The notes under the pieces were generated by a model. The model searched no databases. It was given only the letters and a program-made list of their open reading frames with translations, and was not told where the DNA came from. 18,074 nucleotides of DNA, from the NCBI GenBank assembly GCA_964507095.1, contig CAZDOS010000037.1:1-18074 (forward strand), written 5' to 3'. The first letter of the stretch is position 1. Each line of letters starts with the position of its first letter. Below, piece by piece: positions 14,220 to 18,074 of this stretch. Source of the DNA: RGIG3102 sp964507095. GTDB lineage: Bacteria > Bacillota > Clostridia > Oscillospirales > Ruminococcaceae. Both the position numbers and the translations under genes were made by a program.

Positions 14220-15158
14220 ATGAAAAGAAGACCAATAATCATAGATACAGATCCTGGTGTTGACGATACGATCGCAATCATGCTGGCAAACGCAAACCAG
14301 GACAAGATCGATATAAAGGCAATCACTCCTGTTACAGGAAACGTTCCGTATTCAAGCACGAGCCAGAACGCTCTCAGACTGGTCAAATACCTTGGTATGG
14401 ACTGCAAGGTCGGTATGGGAGCCGACAATCCCCTCTTCATCGCCAGCAAGACAGCCGGTGACATTCACGGTTCAGGCGGACTGGGCGGATACCAGCTTCC
14501 TGAATCCGATAAGGATTTTGACGGATATGCCTGGGATATAATCAAGGAAGAGGCTGAAAAAGCAAACGGAGAGCTCGAGATAATCACGCTCGGACCTCTT
14601 ACCAATATAGCCATCACGCTGATGAGATATCCTCATATCAAGTCACTCATCAAGAGGATCGTATGCATGGCAGGCGCTACTACGATGGGCAACATGAACG
14701 CATACGCCGAGTTCAATGTGTGGGTCGATCCCGATGCATGTGAGATCGTGTTCAACTCGGGTGTTCCGGTAGTGATGTGCGGCCTTGACGGAAACGATTT
14801 CTGCGGTCTCTCAATAGATGAGCTCAAGGAGTATATGGGCAGGAATACAAGCATCAGAGAGCTGTTTGACCATATATTCAGTTTCTTCATCAAGAGAAGG
14901 ATCGCCGGAGGTCCGGATGATGCCATTCAGGTAATCAATGACGCAATTACAATGGCTTACTTCCTCGATCCTGAGATCGGACAGACCGAAAGCTACTACG
15001 TCACCTGTGAGACAAAGGGCGGCCTGTGCCAGGGACAGACGCTTGTGGACAGAGCCGGAAGAATGGGAAAGGCACCAAATGTTGACGTCCTCATATGGAG
15101 CAACAAACCGCTCTACAAGAAGATGCTCAATGACATGCTCGACTTCTATTCTCTGTAA
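14220..15158 (+). CDS. Nucleoside hydrolase paralogue with His-to-Asn active-site change
   Basis: A second 312-residue IUNH-family protein, 9 nt after the first; GGAGG (14210-14214) overlaps the preceding TAG, so the two are an operon. It has DTDPGVDD (Asp9, Asp11, Asp15, Asp16), Asn41, IHGSGGLGG, and Asn158, Glu164, Asn166 (GNMNAYAEFNVWVDP). The residue before the last calcium ligand is Asn240 (VINDAI) where the upstream paralogue has His240. In well-studied members this His protonates the leaving base, so this copy should differ in substrate range or mechanism, as reported for IUNH members lacking this His. Same length and co-transcription suggest a tandem duplication followed by divergence. 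Confidence 0.92.
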   Translation: MKRRPIIIDTDPGVDDTIAIMLANANQDKIDIKAITPVTGNVPYSSTSQNALRLVKYLGMDCKVGMGADNPLFIASKTAGDIHGSGGLGGYQLPESDKDFDGYAWDIIKEEAEKANGELEIITLGPLTNIAITLMRYPHIKSLIKRIVCMAGATTMGNMNAYAEFNVWVDPDACEIVFNSGVPVVMCGLDGNDFCGLSIDELKEYMGRNTSIRELFDHIFSFFIKRRIAGGPDDAIQVINDAITMAYFLDPEIGQTESYYVTCETKGGLCQGQTLVDRAGRMGKAPNVDVLIWSNKPLYKKMLNDMLDFYSL

Positions 15159-15165
15159 ATGAAAT

Positions 15166-15200
15166 AAACAGATGCGCGGACAACCGTGCATCTGTTTTAA
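15166..15200 (+). terminator. Terminator of the nucleoside hydrolase operon
   Basis: AAACAGATGCGCGG (15166-15179), loop ACAA, CCGTGCATCTGTTT (15184-15197): 14 pairs including one G-U, then TTAA. It separates the operon from the permease, which has its own promoter. Confidence 0.88.
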
Positions 15201-15299
15201 TATATAAATGATATTCAGTGCAATGACCAATTATCAAATGTGGAACATATTAAAAAATAGTTATATATCTAATTTTGACTGTCTCCCCTTGTGTCTTGC

Positions 15300-15328
15300 T
15301 TGAAATGTAATGGTACTTTTGATAAACT
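15300..15328 (+). promoter_or_regulatory. Promoter of the uracil permease gene
   Basis: TTGAAA (15300-15305), 17 nt, TAAACT (15323-15328) preceded by TGA, i.e. an extended -10. Start near 15335, leaving a leader of about 57 nt that contains the inverted repeat at 15344-15386. Confidence 0.5.
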
Positions 15329-15343
15329 ATCTTGTGATTTAAG

Positions 15344-15386
15344 ATCCTTTGTACCCTCGTGTTAGTGTGTTAGCATGGCAAAGGAT
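15344..15386 (+). promoter_or_regulatory. Leader inverted repeat covering the permease Shine-Dalgarno
   Basis: ATCCTTTG (15344-15351) is the exact reverse complement of CAAAGGAT (15379-15386), which contains the AAAGGA ribosome site for the ATG at 15392. Folding would hide that site and leave only the second start (15404, with GAGG at 15394-15397). No PyrR-binding loop or purine riboswitch consensus was recognised. Confidence 0.5.
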
Positions 15387-15391
15387 GTTTA

Positions 15392-16684
15392 ATGAGGTTA
15401 AACATGGACAATAAGACTACATTTTTGCCAAAAATGACAGGTAGCAACATCCTTCTCGGATTCCAGCACGTTTTTGCAATGTTCGGAGCTACCGTTTTGG
15501 TCCCACTTCTCACTGGACTCAGTGTTTCTACAACTTTATTAGCAGCCGGTGTCGGTACTTTGCTCTTCCATTTTGTTACTAAGGGTAAGGTCCCGATTTT
15601 TTTGGGCTCTTCATTCGCTTTCCTTGGCGGATTCGCAGTAGTTGCCCCAAAGCTTCTCGATCCTGCAACCGGAGAGTATACAGTCGCAAATACTGAAATG
15701 CTCCCATATGCATGCGGCGGCGTTGTATGTGCAGGTCTTCTGTATGTACTCTTTGCCCTGCTCATCAGAGGCTTCGGCGTAAGACGCGTTATGAAGTTCT
15801 TCCCTCCTGTCGTAACAGGTCCGATGATCATCTCTATCGGTCTTATCCTTGCACCTAGTGCCATCAACAACTGCGCAACAAACTGGCCTCTGGCTTTCAT
15901 CGCTCTGGCGATCATCATCGTATGCAACATCTGGGGCAAGGGCATGATCAAGATCATTCCTATCCTCCTCAGCGTAATCATCACCTACATCATTGCACTG
16001 TTCATGGGACGGGTCGACTTCTCTGCTGTAACTGATGCACGGATCTTCGGTTCACCTATCACAACTACAGCCTTTGCAAAGTTCGATATCAGCTCCATCA
16101 TCACGATCATGCCAATCGCACTTGCAGCAATGATGGAGCACATCGGTGATATCGCAGCCGTCAGCGCAACAGTCGGTGAAAACTTCATCGAGGATCCTGG
16201 CCTTTACCGCACGCTCCTCGGAGACGGACTTGCAACATCATTTGCCGGTTTCATAGGCGGTCCTGCAAATACCACATACGGTGAGAACACAGGCGTTCTT
16301 GCTCTGACAAAGGTATACGATCCTTCAGTTATCAGACTTGCAGCTGTCATCGCAGTCCTGCTCTCAGTCATCCCGAAGTTCGACGCATTCGTAAATACGA
16401 TCCCTACAGCGATCATCGGCGGTATCTCACTCATCCTCTACGGAATGATCTCCGCAGTCGGTGTAAGAAACATCGTGGAGAATCAGATCGACTTTACAAA
16501 CAGCAGAAACCTCATAATCGCAGCTGTTATCCTTGTATCAGCTCTGGGCTTCAATAGCTACGGCGGACTTACCTTCACAGTTGGAAGCGCAACGATTACA
16601 CTTTCAGGTCTTGCTCTTGCAGCTATCTTCGGTATCGTCCTCAACGCTATCCTTCCTGGAAATGACTACGAGTTCGGCAAATAA
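15392..16684 (+). CDS. uraA: Uracil permease, NCS2 (UraA/PyrP) family
   Basis: A proton-driven nucleobase importer of the inner membrane, 430 residues, with about 14 hydrophobic segments. It starts with the family block LLGFQHVFAMFGATVLVP. Substrate-site residues are MEHIGD with Glu249 (UraA Glu241) and Asp253 (where E. coli UraA has His245; Firmicute PyrP proteins have Asp), and Glu298 in the signature PANTTYGENTGVLALT (UraA Glu290). Motifs favour uracil over xanthine. Two starts are possible: ATG 15392 (AAAGGA upstream) and ATG 15404 (GAGG upstream); the longer is given. It lies downstream of two nucleoside hydrolases, fitting uptake and salvage of bases. No terminator is seen after it: an IS element begins 38 nt beyond the stop. 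Confidence 0.93.
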   Translation: MRLNMDNKTTFLPKMTGSNILLGFQHVFAMFGATVLVPLLTGLSVSTTLLAAGVGTLLFHFVTKGKVPIFLGSSFAFLGGFAVVAPKLLDPATGEYTVANTEMLPYACGGVVCAGLLYVLFALLIRGFGVRRVMKFFPPVVTGPMIISIGLILAPSAINNCATNWPLAFIALAIIIVCNIWGKGMIKIIPILLSVIITYIIALFMGRVDFSAVTDARIFGSPITTTAFAKFDISSIITIMPIALAAMMEHIGDIAAVSATVGENFIEDPGLYRTLLGDGLATSFAGFIGGPANTTYGENTGVLALTKVYDPSVIRLAAVIAVLLSVIPKFDAFVNTIPTAIIGGISLILYGMISAVGVRNIVENQIDFTNSRNLIIAAVILVSALGFNSYGGLTFTVGSATITLSGLALAAIFGIVLNAILPGNDYEFGK

Positions 16685-16763
16685 TAATTCAGTCTTTAAA
16701 AATTGGCCTATGCATCTAATATGTACCCCTATTCCTGGACAGGAAAACCAGGGGCCAAAATTA

Positions 16764-17558
16764 TCAAACAGATTCCAAGGACACCATTCTGCAAATTGCA
16801 GGTGGTGTCCAACCTGTTTTTGATTGGATCCTTTCGTAATTGTAATAGTAAATATATTCTTCAACAGCTTTGCTGAACAGCTCAAATGAAGTGTATTTAG
16901 ATTCAAAGCCGTAGAACATTTCGGTTTTCATCCTTCCAAAGAAAGTCTCAACGATACAGTTATCGTAGCAATTACCTTTTTTGGACATGGATTGAACGAT
17001 GCCGTGTTCTTTTAGCATGTTGACATATGCAGCATGCTGGTACTGCCATCCCATATCAGAGTGCATGATCAATCCATTGATGTCCGGAAACTTCTCAAAC
17101 GCTCTGTCGAGCATATCGATCACTTGTTTCAAGTTTGGGCTTCGCGACAGATCATATGAGATGATTTCATTTGTTGCCATATCTAGAATTGGTGAGAAGT
17201 AACATTTCCCCCATGGGAAGTTGAACTGAGATACATCAGTCGACCATTTTTCCAACGGCTTAAAAGCCTTGAAATCTCTGTTTATGATATTGTCTGCAAC
17301 CTTACCGACCACGCCCTGATATGAATGATACTTTTCTTTCGGTCGTTTGCCTTTGAGACCCATCTCATGCATCAGTCTCTGGACTTTCTTATGATTTACG
17401 GCTATGCCAGCATTTGCCAGAGCCATATGAACTCTTCGAACTCCGTATCTGCCGTGATTCCTCTCAAATATCTCCAAAATCTGCTTTTTCAGGGCTTCGT
17501 CTCTCAGATCGTTCTCTTCCAATCTCTTCAATTCAAAGTAATATGTAGATCTCGGCAA
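16764..17558 (-). CDS. IS3-family transposase OrfB (DDE integrase domain)
   Basis: The catalytic half of the transposase. An N-terminal HTH_21-type segment (RNHGRYGVRRVHMALANAG, NHKKVQRLMHEMGLKG) precedes an rve integrase core with the DDE triad: Asp in WSTDVSQF, Asp in MHSDMGWQYQ and Glu in IVETFFGRMK. The usual C-terminal YYNYERIQ block is intact, so the enzyme looks active. The frame stays open upstream of the TTG at 17558 to the A7 site at 17675-17681, so the working product is probably the OrfAB fusion made by -1 frameshifting, with OrfB alone a minor or artificial product. Confidence 0.9.
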   Translation of the reverse strand: MPRSTYYFELKRLEENDLRDEALKKQILEIFERNHGRYGVRRVHMALANAGIAVNHKKVQRLMHEMGLKGKRPKEKYHSYQGVVGKVADNIINRDFKAFKPLEKWSTDVSQFNFPWGKCYFSPILDMATNEIISYDLSRSPNLKQVIDMLDRAFEKFPDINGLIMHSDMGWQYQHAAYVNMLKEHGIVQSMSKKGNCYDNCIVETFFGRMKTEMFYGFESKYTSFELFSKAVEEYIYYYNYERIQSKTGWTPPAICRMVSLESV

Positions 17559-17581
17559 TTGAACGGCTTTTAACAGGTGTT

Positions 17582-17998
17582 CTAATCGGTATCCTTTTCC
17601 TCGGAGTTCTTTGATTGCGACTGCTTTCTCGCCTTGAGTTGCGTCGCTTCCTTTTCTCGTCTCAAGGCCATTAATTTTTTTATCGCTGCAGTCTCTGCTT
17701 TAAGGTATTCATTCTCTGCTCTTAATCTGAGAAGTTCTTCTCTCTCGGATTCGCTGAGTTCTTTGGGTATGATCTTTTCTTCCGGCATCTCTTTCAGTCC
17801 CTTAGGCCTACGCCCTTTCTTCTTGTTTGCTAAACCCTCATACCCATATATTCTATATCGTTTTATCCAGCCATACAATACGGAGGGATTGATGTCTGCT
17901 TCTGCGGCTAACACTGTCACTGAGTTGCCAGCTATTGCCCGTTGAACCAGTTCTAGCTTTTCATCCGGTGTCCAGGCCTTATGCCTCTTTCGTACAAT
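17582..17998 (-). CDS. IS3-family transposase OrfA (helix-turn-helix)
   Basis: The DNA-binding half: KRHKAWTPDEKLELVQRAI and NSVTVLAAEADINPSVLYGW form the helix-turn-helix, followed by GLANKKKGRRPKG and a leucine-zipper coiled coil (LLRLRAENEYLKAE) that mediates dimerisation. The frame is open to an ATG at 18070, but a TATAAT at 18031-18026 lies downstream of that codon and no ribosome site precedes it. GAGGG (18010-18006) is 7 nt before an ATT at 17998 and only 1 nt before a GTG at 18004, so an AUU start giving M-VRKRHKAW is preferred here; GTG 18004 is the alternative. OrfA alone often represses transposition in this family. Confidence 0.8.
   Translation of the reverse strand: MVRKRHKAWTPDEKLELVQRAIAGNSVTVLAAEADINPSVLYGWIKRYRIYGYEGLANKKKGRRPKGLKEMPEEKIIPKELSESEREELLRLRAENEYLKAETAAIKKLMALRREKEATQLKARKQSQSKNSEEKDTD
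17675..17681 (-). promoter_or_regulatory. Programmed -1 frameshift site A AAA AAA
   Basis: On the minus strand the OrfA codons ATA-AAA-AAA give a heptamer A AAA AAA in the canonical X XXY YYZ phase. The -1 frame is open from here into OrfB with no stop. This is the standard arrangement for making the IS3-family OrfAB transposase. Confidence 0.85.
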
Positions 17999-18074
17999 AG
18001 TCACTCCCTCATTAATTTCGGTTCTATTATAAATGTTGGGGTAAGGACCCGGAGGTCCAAACCTCAGCATTTTA

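Larger units (their letters stand above)
16722..18074 (-). mobile_element. IS3-family insertion sequence, IS150-like, right end at or beyond the window edge
   Basis: Two overlapping minus-strand frames encode OrfA (helix-turn-helix, leucine zipper) and OrfB (DDE integrase), joined by an A7 frameshift site. The left end is placed at TGTACCCC (16722): the order TGTAC...CCC...TGGAC (16722-16740) resembles what I recall of the IS150 terminal repeat. Near the right edge TGGAC recurs inward at 18059-18055, but the outermost bases are missing or just outside, so the terminal repeat and target duplication cannot be confirmed. Hairpins lie near both ends: CCTGG/CCAGG (16734-16752) and GAGGT/ACCTC (18052-18065). 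The insertion lies just after uraA. Confidence 0.8.

Noticed and set aside
15201..15391. Purine riboswitch or PyrR attenuator before the permease
   Set aside because: The purine aptamer core and the PyrR-binding loop consensus were looked for and not found; only the simple inverted repeat at 15344-15386 is present.

Overview
The window looks like a chromosomal segment of a low-to-medium GC Bacillota, most likely a gut-type member of class Clostridia. The reasons are strong AGGAGG-type ribosome sites, TTGACA/TATAAT promoters, a Tgt of the clostridial 'GINQG' type, the queA-tgt-yajC gene order, a PyrP/UraA-type permease with 'EHIGD', and a secreted tyrosine-phosphatase lipoprotein of a kind common in gut Clostridia. 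Genus cannot be told from the sequence.

Layout. (1) 1-2767: housekeeping block queA-tgt-yajC (queuosine tRNA modification, then the Sec accessory protein YajC), closed by a strong terminator; secDF does not follow. (2) 2768-7020: an AT-richer accessory block. It holds a Fic AMP-transferase gene with a consensus promoter wrapped in AAATTTCATTTTA repeats. It then has, on the minus strand, a GNAT acetyltransferase translationally coupled to a XerC/D-like tyrosine recombinase, a non-coding stretch containing a previously unremarked degenerate tandem repeat of about 72 bp, and an orphan gene (possibly DUF6873-type) that appears leaderless. The motif TTTAGCGAAAT recurs here: as a 13-bp inverted repeat upstream of the recombinase, and as two direct copies in the promoter of the orphan gene. 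(3) 7040-12465: an LCM-type methyltransferase, a NimA-like flavin split-barrel protein, tRNA-Leu(UAA), an aldo/keto reductase in an operon with a tyrosine-phosphatase lipoprotein, and an M23-peptidase-like lipoprotein. (4) 12477-16684: a TRIC/UPF0126 membrane protein, two tandem nucleoside hydrolases, and a uracil permease under its own promoter; the last three suggest nucleoside and nucleobase salvage. (5) 16722 to the window end: an IS3-family element (IS150-like) on the minus strand with a canonical A7 frameshift site, cut by the window edge.

The part most worth a second look is 5700-6970, where a tyrosine recombinase, a dif-like inverted repeat, a 72-bp repeat array and a leaderless orphan gene carrying the same half-site lie together. 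Whether the repeated half-site is an operator or a recombination site cannot be decided from sequence alone. All family assignments are from reading motifs by eye; no database search was run.
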